Notes under the pieces: generated by a model | What the model was told of the DNA's origin: nothing | What the model saw: the letters and a program-made list of their open reading frames with translations, nothing else | Databases searched by the model: none | Shown here: piece after piece, positions 8,705 to 17,093 of the stretch | How positions within the stretch are numbered: position 1 is the first letter of the stretch | Layout of the letters: each line of letters begins with the position of its first letter | Position numbers and translations under genes: made by a program | Source of the DNA: Lewinellaceae bacterium | Lineage (GTDB): Bacteria; Bacteroidota; Bacteroidia; Chitinophagales; Saprospiraceae | DNA length: 41,814 nucleotides | Assembly: GCA_020636195.1 (NCBI GenBank) | Contig: JACJYH010000010.1 | Location: forward strand, 1 to 41,814 | Reading direction: 5' to 3'

Positions 8705-8835
8705 ATTTCGTTTCTCACTTTTCATCCATTTTTCATCGTTTTTACTTTGTTTGATGCGAGGTGCTAATTTCTACGGCATGATTATTGTATTATAATTATT
8801 TGTAATATATAATAATTTTAAAATCAAGTTTAGAT

Positions 8836-9426
8836 ATGAGAAACCTGGTATATTTAATAATGGCAGTAATCTATGTTTTTAGCATTGAATCATGTACCAC
8901 TGTGACTATTGCAAATAAAACAGTCTATTCTTCTGAACACAAAAGGCAGTATGTGACAAGGCCAAGCAGTGCAAAGGAGGTTCAGAAAAAATCTATTACC
9001 CATAATACATCAAAAATCTTCCATCCAACTTCTGAACTACAAAAGAGAGACGATATCGTCTTGACAGCGATGAAGTATGCGGGAAGAGAATATAAATCAG
9101 GAGGTAAGTTGCCTGAAACAGGCTTTGATTGCAGTGGTTTCACAAGTTACATATTTTCAAAAAATGGAATTGAATTGGCATCGTCATCAACAATGCAGGC
9201 TCAACAAGGCAATCATAAAAAATTGGAAGATATAGAACCGGGCGACTTGTTGTTTTTTGGAAATGGAGAAAACATCAATCATGTAGCAATAGTTACAGGT
9301 AGAAACAATAAAGACTTGGAGGTTATACATAGTACGACATCTGCAGGTGTAAAGGTTGATAATATTAAAGAATCTGACTATTGGAGTTCTAGGACGTTAT
9401 TTGCAGTAGATGTCATTTCAAGGTAA
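8836..9426 (+). CDS. NlpC/P60 family lipoprotein, cell-wall endopeptidase
   Basis: The 196-residue protein has a lipoprotein-type signal with the lipidated Cys at residue 20 (FSIESC), then a polar linker, then an NlpC/P60 (C40) domain from about residue 72. The catalytic Cys is C99 in FDCSGF, the first His is H149 in INHVAIV and the third residue is H165 in VIHSTT, so the triad is intact. The family hydrolyses gamma-D-Glu to diamino-acid bonds in stem peptides of peptidoglycan. It is followed after 85 bp by adenylate kinase and may share its transcript, though function links are not evident. Confidence 0.9.
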   Translation: MRNLVYLIMAVIYVFSIESCTTVTIANKTVYSSEHKRQYVTRPSSAKEVQKKSITHNTSKIFHPTSELQKRDDIVLTAMKYAGREYKSGGKLPETGFDCSGFTSYIFSKNGIELASSSTMQAQQGNHKKLEDIEPGDLLFFGNGENINHVAIVTGRNNKDLEVIHSTTSAGVKVDNIKESDYWSSRTLFAVDVISR

Positions 9427-9511
9427 TATGAGTCATAAGTAAAACTCTAAGAGGACAATGATTCAATTTTTACGACGTATATTTGCATTTTTTAAATCTA
9501 AAAGAAGATCC

Positions 9512-10087
9512 ATGTTAAACCTAATATTATTTGGTCCTCCCGGTTCAGGGAAGGGTACACAAGCTGAAAATATCATAGCAAAGTACGGGATACTCCACAT
9601 TTCTACCGGTGATATGTTTAGGTATGAGCTATCCAATAATACGGAGTTGGGACAATTAGCCAAATCTTATATGGATAAAGGTGAATTAGTGCCTGATTCC
9701 GTCACCATCGCAATGTTGGAAAAAAGAGTGAACGAAAATCCAGATGCTAAGGGAATAATATTTGACGGTTTTCCAAGGACGGTAGCACAAGCGGAGGCAT
9801 TGGATGCATTATTGGCTTCAAAAGGCACTGAGATTACGACTCTACTTTCGTTGGAAGTACCGACAGAGGAATTGGTCGCAAGACTACTCAATAGAGGACA
9901 TTCATCCGGAAGGGCGGACGATAAAGATGAGAGCATCATCCGCAACAGAATTTCCGTGTATCACGGTGATACGAAGCCTGTTTTTGATTATTATGATGAA
10001 AAAAGGAAGGCCATTTCTATTCAAGGAGTTGGCTCCATCGATGATATTTTTTGTTCCATACAAGAGCAATTAGATCCATTAGTATAA
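9512..10087 (+). CDS. adk: adenylate kinase, short lidless form
   Basis: From the ATG at 9512 the enzyme has 191 residues and starts MLNLILFGPPGSGKGTQ, with the P-loop at residues about 8-15. The NMP-binding part carries STGDMFR, and DGFPRT is the conserved segment preceding the lid. The lid is the short loop type: RGHSSGRADDKDESIIRNR contains the catalytic arginines but no zinc finger. It interconverts ATP plus AMP and two ADP in the cytoplasm. An in-frame ATG at 9458 would add 18 basic, aromatic residues (MIQFLRRIFAFFKSKRRS); I prefer 9512 because family members begin there. It lies 6 bp before obg, so the two are one transcript. Confidence 0.93.
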   Translation: MLNLILFGPPGSGKGTQAENIIAKYGILHISTGDMFRYELSNNTELGQLAKSYMDKGELVPDSVTIAMLEKRVNENPDAKGIIFDGFPRTVAQAEALDALLASKGTEITTLLSLEVPTEELVARLLNRGHSSGRADDKDESIIRNRISVYHGDTKPVFDYYDEKRKAISIQGVGSIDDIFCSIQEQLDPLV

Positions 10088-10093
10088 GTAGTT

Positions 10094-11089
10094 TTGGCTG
10101 ATCAAAATTTTGTTGATTACGTAAAAATCTGTGGACGCTCCGGACATGGAGGTGCAGGTTCATCACATTTTTATAGGGATAAAACCAATAGTAAAGGTGG
10201 CCCAGACGGCGGTGACGGCGGACGTGGTGGACACATCATTCTCAAGGGCAATTCCAATGTATGGACTCTATTGTCTCTGAAATATCGAAAACACGTCATC
10301 GCTTCCAATGGTAAAGATGGTGCCGGAAATAATGCTACAGGTGCCAGCGGTGATGATGTTATTTTGGAAGTACCACTGGGCACCGTTGCTAGGGATGTGG
10401 AAACCGGCAATTTTGAGTTTGAAATTACAAAGCATGATGAAACTCGAATCTTGGTTCCCGGTGGTAGGGGAGGAAAGGGGAATGCATTTTTCAAATCTGC
10501 TGCTAATAGAATTCCCGACCATGCCCAGCCTGGTGAACTAGGAAAAGAAGAATGGAAAATTCTAGAACTGAAGGTATTGGCGGATGTTGGTCTAGTAGGT
10601 TTCCCGAATGCCGGAAAGTCAAGTTTGTTGGCCTCTTTGTCAGCTGCAAAGCCGGAAGTAGCCCAATATGCATTTACAACTCTGACACCAAACTTGGGTA
10701 TCGTAGCCTATAGAGATCACCGATCATTTATCATGGCAGACATCCCCGGAATCATTGAAAATGCCCATTTAGGCAAAGGTTTGGGATTGCGGTTTTTAAG
10801 GCATATAGAAAGAAATTCTGTCTTATTGTTTATGGTAACCATCGAATCCAATGATATCTCTGCAGATTACGGCATTCTCTTGAATGAATTGCAAATGTAT
10901 AATCCAGAATTGATGGATAAACCTCGCATTTTAGCTATCACAAAAGTGGATATCGTCGAGGAAGAATACTTGACATTGATTCGTCCTGAAATACATGTGG
11001 ATATCCCATTTTATTTCATTTCTTCAGTCAGTGGTTACGGCATTGAGCAGCTGAAGGATGGGCTTTGGAAGGCGATGGAGGAGGGATAG
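10094..11089 (+). CDS. obgE: Obg/CgtA ribosome-associated GTPase
   Basis: The 331-residue protein has the glycine-rich Obg fold at the N-terminus (NFVDYVKI, GGPDGGDGGRGGH, GKGGKGN-type turns) to about residue 157, then a G domain: G1 GFPNAGKSS, G3 DIPGII, G4 TKVD and G5 SSVSGYG. It ends directly after the G domain, so there is no C-terminal OCT extension. The family couples ribosome assembly, mostly of the 50S subunit, to nucleotide state. The start is a TTG at 10094; there is no ATG between the adk stop and conserved residue NFVDY, so a non-ATG start is forced. The spacing to adk is 6 bp. A bidirectional terminator follows. Confidence 0.95.
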   Translation: MADQNFVDYVKICGRSGHGGAGSSHFYRDKTNSKGGPDGGDGGRGGHIILKGNSNVWTLLSLKYRKHVIASNGKDGAGNNATGASGDDVILEVPLGTVARDVETGNFEFEITKHDETRILVPGGRGGKGNAFFKSAANRIPDHAQPGELGKEEWKILELKVLADVGLVGFPNAGKSSLLASLSAAKPEVAQYAFTTLTPNLGIVAYRDHRSFIMADIPGIIENAHLGKGLGLRFLRHIERNSVLLFMVTIESNDISADYGILLNELQMYNPELMDKPRILAITKVDIVEEEYLTLIRPEIHVDIPFYFISSVSGYGIEQLKDGLWKAMEEG

Positions 11090-11152
11090 CAATTGGCATA
11101 TTCACCAGTGAGATTTAGTTTTTTATACTTTTTTAGAGGTTTTATATAAGGA

Positions 11153-11191
11153 ATAAAAAAAAGAACCGTCGGACAGACGGTTCTTTTTTTT
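11153..11191. terminator. bidirectional intrinsic terminator between obg and TonB receptor
   Basis: A perfect 10-bp stem (AAGAACCGTC at 11161-11170, GACGGTTCTT at 11176-11185) with a 5-nt loop is flanked by an A-run on the left and a T-run on the right. It can therefore stop transcription of obg rightward and of the receptor leftward; the two genes converge on it. Confidence 0.93.
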
Positions 11192-11210
11192 ATAAACTTT
11201 CTCCTTCTTT

Positions 11211-13802
11211 TTAGAAAGAGAATTTCGCTGAAACATTCCAAGTTTGAGTTGTACCAAAAGCAACTTGGTTTTTCTTGTTTACTCCATTCCAATTTTCAGC
11301 ATCAGTTGCTGAAGGAGCAATGGCTGTGGTTGATTTAGATAAATATTCTGTTCCCAAAATATTATATCCATTAGCTCTTAATGTCAAAGCTTGACCATTA
11401 TTGAATAAAAAGGTATATCCTAATCCTAAATCTAATAATCCAAATGCAGGAAGTTTCAATTCAGCGTTTGCTGCTCCAATATTTGAATACAAATTATCGT
11501 AATAATTGTAATCACCATAAATGGATACTCCGCTTACTTTATAATCTACGCCAAGACCCAAACTTGTTTGTGCGGCGCCTCCTACATGTAAACCGTCAAC
11601 AATTAAACTTTCAACTGAATTAACCAGCTTTAAATTATCATCATATAAATCTGAAACTGCATTACCATTGTAAACCCAATTTCCTATTGAACCATATAAT
11701 TTAGTGGTAAGATTAGACATTACCTTATATCTTAAGTCCACCTCAACTCCTTGATGTAATTGATTAAGATCACTTAAGTTTTGGAATCCTCCGTTAGCGA
11801 ATGCGATATTGTTGATAGTATCGCCAATATTAATGGTATTGGTAGTGGTTTTGTTATTCCATCCGGTTCTATACAAATTAATATTAGCAGAAAATTTTCT
11901 GTTTTCGTATTTGTAACCAGCTTCAAATCCTAATATATTCTCATTTTCAGTAACTGGATTTACTGTATTAGTGAAATTCAAATAGATATTATCATGGAAT
12001 GGTTGTCTTGAATAATATCCTGTGTTAAAGAATACCGTGCTGTGTTTACCAAGATTATATGATGCACCTGCCTTTAGGTTGTATCCTATGTTGTTCACTT
12101 TTTCTGAATCTTTATTAGCTTCTGTTTCTGTGAACAACTCGAATCTTTGGTGTGCTTGGTTAGAAAGTGCGCCTTGTAAGAATACAGAAAATTCTTTCAT
12201 AGCATATTCTACTTGACCAAAAACTCCAAGATATTTTATTGTCTCATCATAAGAATAATCAATCTGATCTTCTCCCGGAGCATAATTAGAAATTGCTTTC
12301 CATGGATTTGGTTCATAAACATTTGATACTTCTCTATCTGTAGGGTATCTGGTTGACGCTTTTTGAGTGTACGCTGGTGCACCCCATAGATTTGCCACTT
12401 CTCTAAAGTGTGATCCATGATAGGTTCTACCATCGATACCTATACTTGTGGTAACATGTTCAGATACTTTTGACTCAAGTCTTGAAACTATTCCATACCA
12501 TGAGTGATTGTTGACAGAACTTCTTAAAACATACTCTTTTGAACCTGCAGCCGCTTCATTTAGCGCAAATATTTGATCAAAATCCCAGTATCCTCTGCTT
12601 GTGAATTTTCTATTTGAAGAGCTACCAATACCTCCTGTTCCACCTCCACGTCCCCAAGAAGCGTATAATACAGTGGATAAGGTGTTTTTACTTGATATTG
12701 TATAATCCCAGTTCAAATTTGCTACTGGTTTATGATAATAGTTACGTCGAGATGTTAGATACTCTCCATTGTGGTAACCATAGTTGTTGTTAAACTTTGC
12801 ATTCAAAGAACCATCCTCCTCGAAGTATGTACTAAGGGCTTTGGTGAAATTCTGGTCATGCCACTGAGGAGCACCAGTGATTAAAAAATTCAATTCGTTT
12901 TTTGGATTTATTTTGTATCCTGCTGAAACGAAATAGTTTTGACCTTGACCTTTTGTACCTTCTGCCCAACCGTCACCTTGCCAATGTGTTAAAAGAAAAG
13001 ACATTCCAAATTTGCCATTCATCATACCGGTATTATAACTGACTGTTGCTTTGTGGTAGTTATTATTACCATACATATATTGGAGAGTTCCACCTTTTTG
13101 TTTCGCAGTTGGCCTCATGATGATGTTGATTGTTCCTCCAACAGAAGAAATGGCAAGTTTAGATGAACCAAGACCTCTTTGAATTTGAACAGCATTAGCC
13201 ACATCACTCATTCCTGACCAGTTTGACCAATACATTTTACCATCTTCCATACCATTTATTGGTTGTCCATTTAATAGGAAGGCAGTATTAGTTTGATCAA
13301 ATCCTCTGGTAAATACTTCAGAGTCTCCAAATCCACCTGATTGGTTTGCCACGTAGATTGAAGGGCTGGACTTCATAAGTTCAGGAAATTCTACATTCCC
13401 ACCTTTTGCTTGCATTTGTGCTAGACCAATTGTTGAAACCGCAACCGGGGTGCGTCTATCTTTTACGATATCCATTACACCAGTTATCACAACTTCTTCC
13501 AATCCAACAGCACTTGGATTTAAATTAATTACACCAAGGTTCGTGGTGCTTCCAATAGCATATTCCATGCTTTCATATCCAATGTAAGACAACTCTAAAG
13601 TCACATCTTTAGAATCAACTCTTAATTGGAAATTACCATCAATGTCCGTTATTGTTCCCAATTTAGAACCCTTAACAAACACATTTACACCAACTAAGGG
13701 ATCTTGAGTATCAGAATCAACAACCGTACCCTTGATATCTTGGGCTTGAACGATTATTCCAATAAACAGGAATAAAACAATTTGTAAAACTTTTGTCTTC
13801 AT
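11211..13802 (-). CDS. TonB-dependent receptor with CarboxypepD_reg-like N-terminal domain
   Basis: From the ATG at 13802 the protein has 863 residues. The signal peptide ends VQAQ (about residue 21). Residues about 22-95 form a carboxypeptidase-regulatory-like beta domain (GTVVDSDTQDPLVGVNVFVKG, YIGYES). A plug follows (VVITG, RTPVAVSTI, FPELMKSSPSIYV, GGFGDSEVFTRGF, QIQRGLGSS, GGTINII), then a barrel rich in aromatic strands that ends VSAKFSF. It is a TonB-energised outer-membrane transporter; the substrate is not evident, and no SusD-like partner is adjacent, so a classical polysaccharide locus is not indicated. An ATG at 13811 would add three residues. The gene is monocistronic and ends at the shared terminator. 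Confidence 0.92.
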   Translation of the reverse strand: MKTKVLQIVLFLFIGIIVQAQDIKGTVVDSDTQDPLVGVNVFVKGSKLGTITDIDGNFQLRVDSKDVTLELSYIGYESMEYAIGSTTNLGVINLNPSAVGLEEVVITGVMDIVKDRRTPVAVSTIGLAQMQAKGGNVEFPELMKSSPSIYVANQSGGFGDSEVFTRGFDQTNTAFLLNGQPINGMEDGKMYWSNWSGMSDVANAVQIQRGLGSSKLAISSVGGTINIIMRPTAKQKGGTLQYMYGNNNYHKATVSYNTGMMNGKFGMSFLLTHWQGDGWAEGTKGQGQNYFVSAGYKINPKNELNFLITGAPQWHDQNFTKALSTYFEEDGSLNAKFNNNYGYHNGEYLTSRRNYYHKPVANLNWDYTISSKNTLSTVLYASWGRGGGTGGIGSSSNRKFTSRGYWDFDQIFALNEAAAGSKEYVLRSSVNNHSWYGIVSRLESKVSEHVTTSIGIDGRTYHGSHFREVANLWGAPAYTQKASTRYPTDREVSNVYEPNPWKAISNYAPGEDQIDYSYDETIKYLGVFGQVEYAMKEFSVFLQGALSNQAHQRFELFTETEANKDSEKVNNIGYNLKAGASYNLGKHSTVFFNTGYYSRQPFHDNIYLNFTNTVNPVTENENILGFEAGYKYENRKFSANINLYRTGWNNKTTTNTINIGDTINNIAFANGGFQNLSDLNQLHQGVEVDLRYKVMSNLTTKLYGSIGNWVYNGNAVSDLYDDNLKLVNSVESLIVDGLHVGGAAQTSLGLGVDYKVSGVSIYGDYNYYDNLYSNIGAANAELKLPAFGLLDLGLGYTFLFNNGQALTLRANGYNILGTEYLSKSTTAIAPSATDAENWNGVNKKNQVAFGTTQTWNVSAKFSF

Positions 13803-13945
13803 AAAATACATTTATAAATTTGGTTAATTAATGATTACAAAGTATGAATACTTGAAAAAATTCATTTTGGTGACACAAAGTTAATTACTATACATTAATA
13901 TAATGTTAATTTTCATATTTAAAAATTTTAAATTTATCCACATCG

Positions 13946-13976
13946 TTGTCCACATGAGAATTATTCTATAATTTTA
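13946..13976 (+). promoter_or_regulatory. candidate promoter (TTG, 20-bp gap, TAATTTTA)
   Basis: TTG at 13946-13948 is followed after 20 bp by TAATTTTA at 13969-13976, one base away from TAnnTTTG, ending about 24 bp before the ATG at 14001. It would drive the lamin-tail protein and, by short spacing, the M16 pair. Confidence 0.4.
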
Positions 13977-14000
13977 GGCTTCAATTTAAATCCATTACAC

Positions 14001-15722
14001 ATGAAACAGCTTTACCTTTTTATTTTATTCTCATCTTGGAGCATTATTGGGTTTGCCCAGATTTCCATCACTGAAATATCGTATAATCCGCCGGAAGGAG
14101 GAACCGATTCGCTTGAATATATTGAACTCTATAACACGACAACTTCGGCAATAAACCTGACAGGATACCAATTTAGTAAAGGTATCACGCATGCGTTTAC
14201 TGAAGGCACCATTGATGCAAAGTCATACATGGTTTTGGCCATCAATAAACAAGCCATGAAAAATGTCTTTGGTGTCGATGTGCTACAATGGACAGGCGGC
14301 GCATTGCAAAATGGGGGAGAAGAGATAACTCTTGTTGATGCTTCTGGAAATAAAGTTGCTTCTGTAACCTATATGGACGTTGCACCTTGGCCTACGATCG
14401 CTGAAGGAACGGACGGAAACGGAAGGTCTATAGAACTTTGTAATCCTGATGCAGATCCCAATGATGGCAACAATTGGAAGGTTTCAGAAACAAATATTGG
14501 TATAACAATTAATGGTTTTGAAGTGTATGGCACACCGGGTAAGGCAAATTCTATCCCTGATTGCGGTTCAAATGCAGATGTGGTCGTCATGGTCTCTTCA
14601 AATGTGTTTACACCTGCTGATATCACTATCGAAGTTGGTCAGTCTGTAGAATGGCAAAATACAGGAGGAAACCACAATGTCAATGGTACACAAACGACAT
14701 TCCCTTCAAATCCAGCAAGTTTTTCAAGTGGATCTGCTTCTACTGACTTATGGAAGTACAGATATACATTTGATGTGCCGGGACTTTATAATTACCAATG
14801 TGATCCTCATGCAAGTCTAGGAATGAAAGGTACAGTTACTGTAAATATGCCTGTAATTATTGATCTATACCCTAAATATGATATTATCACAGTTAGTTCA
14901 GTAAATGGAGTAGGCGTACCTGATTCATTGGGTGTTCTATGCAAATTGGAAGGATATGTCTATGGAGGTAACCTAAGACCTGGCGGTTTACAGTTTTTCC
15001 TTTTGGATGACAATAACAATGGTATTGGCGTTTTTGACAGTAGTTTTGATTTCGGATACACGGTGACAGAAGGTGACAAAGTGGAAGTCAAAGGTATGGT
15101 TGTACAATTCAATGGTTACACCCAGATAGATGTAGCAGAAATTACTTTGATATCACAAGGAAATACACTTGTAAATCCTAAGGTGATTCAGAATTTTGAA
15201 GAAAATGATGAGTCAAGCTTAGTCATGCTACAAAATTTATCCTTCACAGATCCTTCGCAGTGGACGGGTTCAGGGTCAGGATTCAATGTCACCATGACTG
15301 ACGGTACACATGATTTTACCATAAGGATTGACAATGATGTGGACTTATACAGTATGTCTATTCCAACGGGTGCGAAATTCAATGTGACTGGATTATTGAG
15401 CCAGTATGACAATAGCGAGCCTTACGATTCCGGTTATCAGCTGATGCCTAGGTATGCTGCTGATATCGAAGAAGTTTCAGGAACTTCCGATGGTGAAAAC
15501 AACCTAGTACACGTATTTCCAAACCCAGTGCAAGATCATTTATTTGTGACTTTTCCATTGAATACTACGGAAGCTAAAATAATCAGCACTATTGGTGAAA
15601 CTTCCATTATTAATTTCAATGATAGTTCTATAGATGTGAGTCAATTATTGGAAGGTTTATATATTTTGGAGGTAAAAACTGAGACATCATTATCAAGAGT
15701 AAAATTTATTAAAATAAAATAA
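14001..15722 (+). CDS. lamin-tail / cupredoxin / OB-like secreted protein with T9SS type A tail
   Basis: The 573-residue protein has a signal peptide (1-20, ending GFAQ). Residues about 21-180 are a lamin-tail domain (ITEISYNPPEGG, DSLEYIELYN, GYQFSKG). Residues about 192-282 are a plastocyanin-like cupredoxin with a full type 1 copper set: H225 in GGNHNV, then C267, H270 and M275 in YQCDPHASLGM. Residues about 290-490 look like two OB-like beta domains (GDKVEVKGMV, AKFNVTGLLSQY). Residues about 498-573 are a type A sorting domain (VFPNPVQDHLFV, LLEGLYILEV, KFIKIK), so the protein is exported by T9SS. The next gene begins one base after the stop. It may bind copper at the cell surface; an electron-transfer or structural role cannot be decided. 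Confidence 0.88.
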   Translation: MKQLYLFILFSSWSIIGFAQISITEISYNPPEGGTDSLEYIELYNTTTSAINLTGYQFSKGITHAFTEGTIDAKSYMVLAINKQAMKNVFGVDVLQWTGGALQNGGEEITLVDASGNKVASVTYMDVAPWPTIAEGTDGNGRSIELCNPDADPNDGNNWKVSETNIGITINGFEVYGTPGKANSIPDCGSNADVVVMVSSNVFTPADITIEVGQSVEWQNTGGNHNVNGTQTTFPSNPASFSSGSASTDLWKYRYTFDVPGLYNYQCDPHASLGMKGTVTVNMPVIIDLYPKYDIITVSSVNGVGVPDSLGVLCKLEGYVYGGNLRPGGLQFFLLDDNNNGIGVFDSSFDFGYTVTEGDKVEVKGMVVQFNGYTQIDVAEITLISQGNTLVNPKVIQNFEENDESSLVMLQNLSFTDPSQWTGSGSGFNVTMTDGTHDFTIRIDNDVDLYSMSIPTGAKFNVTGLLSQYDNSEPYDSGYQLMPRYAADIEEVSGTSDGENNLVHVFPNPVQDHLFVTFPLNTTEAKIISTIGETSIINFNDSSIDVSQLLEGLYILEVKTETSLSRVKFIKIK

Positions 15723-15723
15723 T

Positions 15724-17058
15724 ATGAGCTTAAATACGAAGAAATACGTTTTGATTTTTAGCTTGTTTGTCTTTGGGCATGTGGTGCAAGCACAACTCAA
15801 TAAAATTGACTTTCAAGAATTTACATTAGATAATGGTTTGGATGTGATACTGTATCAGGATAAGTCCACACCAATAGTGGCTGTTTCTGTCATGTACCAC
15901 GTTGGATCAAAAAATGAAAATCCTGAGAGGACTGGTTTTGCACATTTTTTTGAGCATCTATTGTTTGAAGGATCAGACAACATAGAAAGAGGTCAGTATG
16001 ATAAATATGTAGAAAGTTCGGGTGGTACATTAAATGCCAATACAACCATGGATAGAACCTATTATTTTGAGATTTTACCTTCAAACCAATTAGAAATGGG
16101 ATTGTGGCTGGAATCAGAGCGTATGATGCATGCCAAGGTAGAAAATGTAGGCATCGAAACCCAGCGTCAAGTGGTCAAAGAAGAGCGCAGGATGAGGATT
16201 GACAATAGACCTTATGGTACATTTCTTGAGCAAATTGTGAAACGGGCTTACAAAGATCACCCTTATCGTTGGCCGGTCATCGGTTCCATGGAACACTTGG
16301 ATGCAGCTGTAGAGTCAGATTATAAAAATTTTTACAAGGACTTTTATGTTCCCAATAATGCAATCCTTTCTATTGCAGGAGATATAGATTATGATCAGGC
16401 AAAAGCTTGGATACAAAAGTACTTTGGAAATATACCGATGAAGAAAACTCCCATTTTTAGGCCAAATATTGTGGAGTCACCACTGAATGGTGAAGTCAGA
16501 GATACAGTATATGACAATGTTCAGCTACCAGGTATTTTTATGGGATATCGCATTCCCGCAGGTGGTACTAAAGATTATTACGCCGTTTACATGCTGAGTA
16601 ACTTGTTATCCAATGGGGAATCATCAAGATTATATAAAGCTTTGGTGGATGAGAAGCAATTGGCAGTGAATGTTGGTAATTTCTCAATGGATACCGAAGA
16701 TCCGGGAATTTCTATCGCCTATGCCATTTGTGCAGTTGGTGCCGATATCATGGATGTTGAAAACGCTGTGACAGCTGAAATCGATAAAGTGAAGACAGAA
16801 CCACTATCTGATGATGAGTTTCAAAAGCTAAGGAATCAAATAGAAAATGATTTTGTCTCATCCAATTCTAGAGTCGCGGGTATCGCAGAAAGTCTTGCAA
16901 ACTATAAAATGTATTATGGCGATGCCAACTTGATCAATACAGAATTAGAGAGATACTTGGCAGTGACGAAAGAAGATATTATGAGTGCAGCCCAAAAGTA
17001 TTTTGCTAGAGATAATAGGGTAGTCATGCATTACCTTCCTAAACCTGTGACACCTTAA
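15724..17058 (+). CDS. M16 family zinc peptidase, HxxEH-bearing subunit
   Basis: The 444-residue protein has a signal peptide (about 1-24, ending VVQAQ) and an M16 N-domain with the inverted zinc motif H74-F-F-E77-H78 and the distal glutamate in VVKEERR (E153/E154). The C-domain has the conserved SSRLYKAL (R302), but the tyrosine expected about 12 residues later is replaced: the segment is QLAVNVG. In two-subunit bacterial M16B enzymes, one subunit gives zinc and the other the Arg/Tyr pair; this one is the zinc subunit. It begins 1 bp after the preceding stop and is followed after 35 bp by its likely partner. It probably degrades peptides in the periplasm. Confidence 0.92.
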   Translation: MSLNTKKYVLIFSLFVFGHVVQAQLNKIDFQEFTLDNGLDVILYQDKSTPIVAVSVMYHVGSKNENPERTGFAHFFEHLLFEGSDNIERGQYDKYVESSGGTLNANTTMDRTYYFEILPSNQLEMGLWLESERMMHAKVENVGIETQRQVVKEERRMRIDNRPYGTFLEQIVKRAYKDHPYRWPVIGSMEHLDAAVESDYKNFYKDFYVPNNAILSIAGDIDYDQAKAWIQKYFGNIPMKKTPIFRPNIVESPLNGEVRDTVYDNVQLPGIFMGYRIPAGGTKDYYAVYMLSNLLSNGESSRLYKALVDEKQLAVNVGNFSMDTEDPGISIAYAICAVGADIMDVENAVTAEIDKVKTEPLSDDEFQKLRNQIENDFVSSNSRVAGIAESLANYKMYYGDANLINTELERYLAVTKEDIMSAAQKYFARDNRVVMHYLPKPVTP

Positions 17059-17093
17059 TTTTAACATCAATTCAAGCGCTAAAATTATTTTTT

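Noticed and set aside
10171..10494. 107-codon minus-strand open frame, Pro/Ser/Leu-rich
   Set aside because: It is the mirror of the glycine-rich Obg domain; reversed glycine codons read as proline and serine.
11211..13802. Polysaccharide utilisation locus centred on the TonB receptor
   Set aside because: There is no SusD-like gene and no glycoside hydrolase with assignable catalytic residues nearby.
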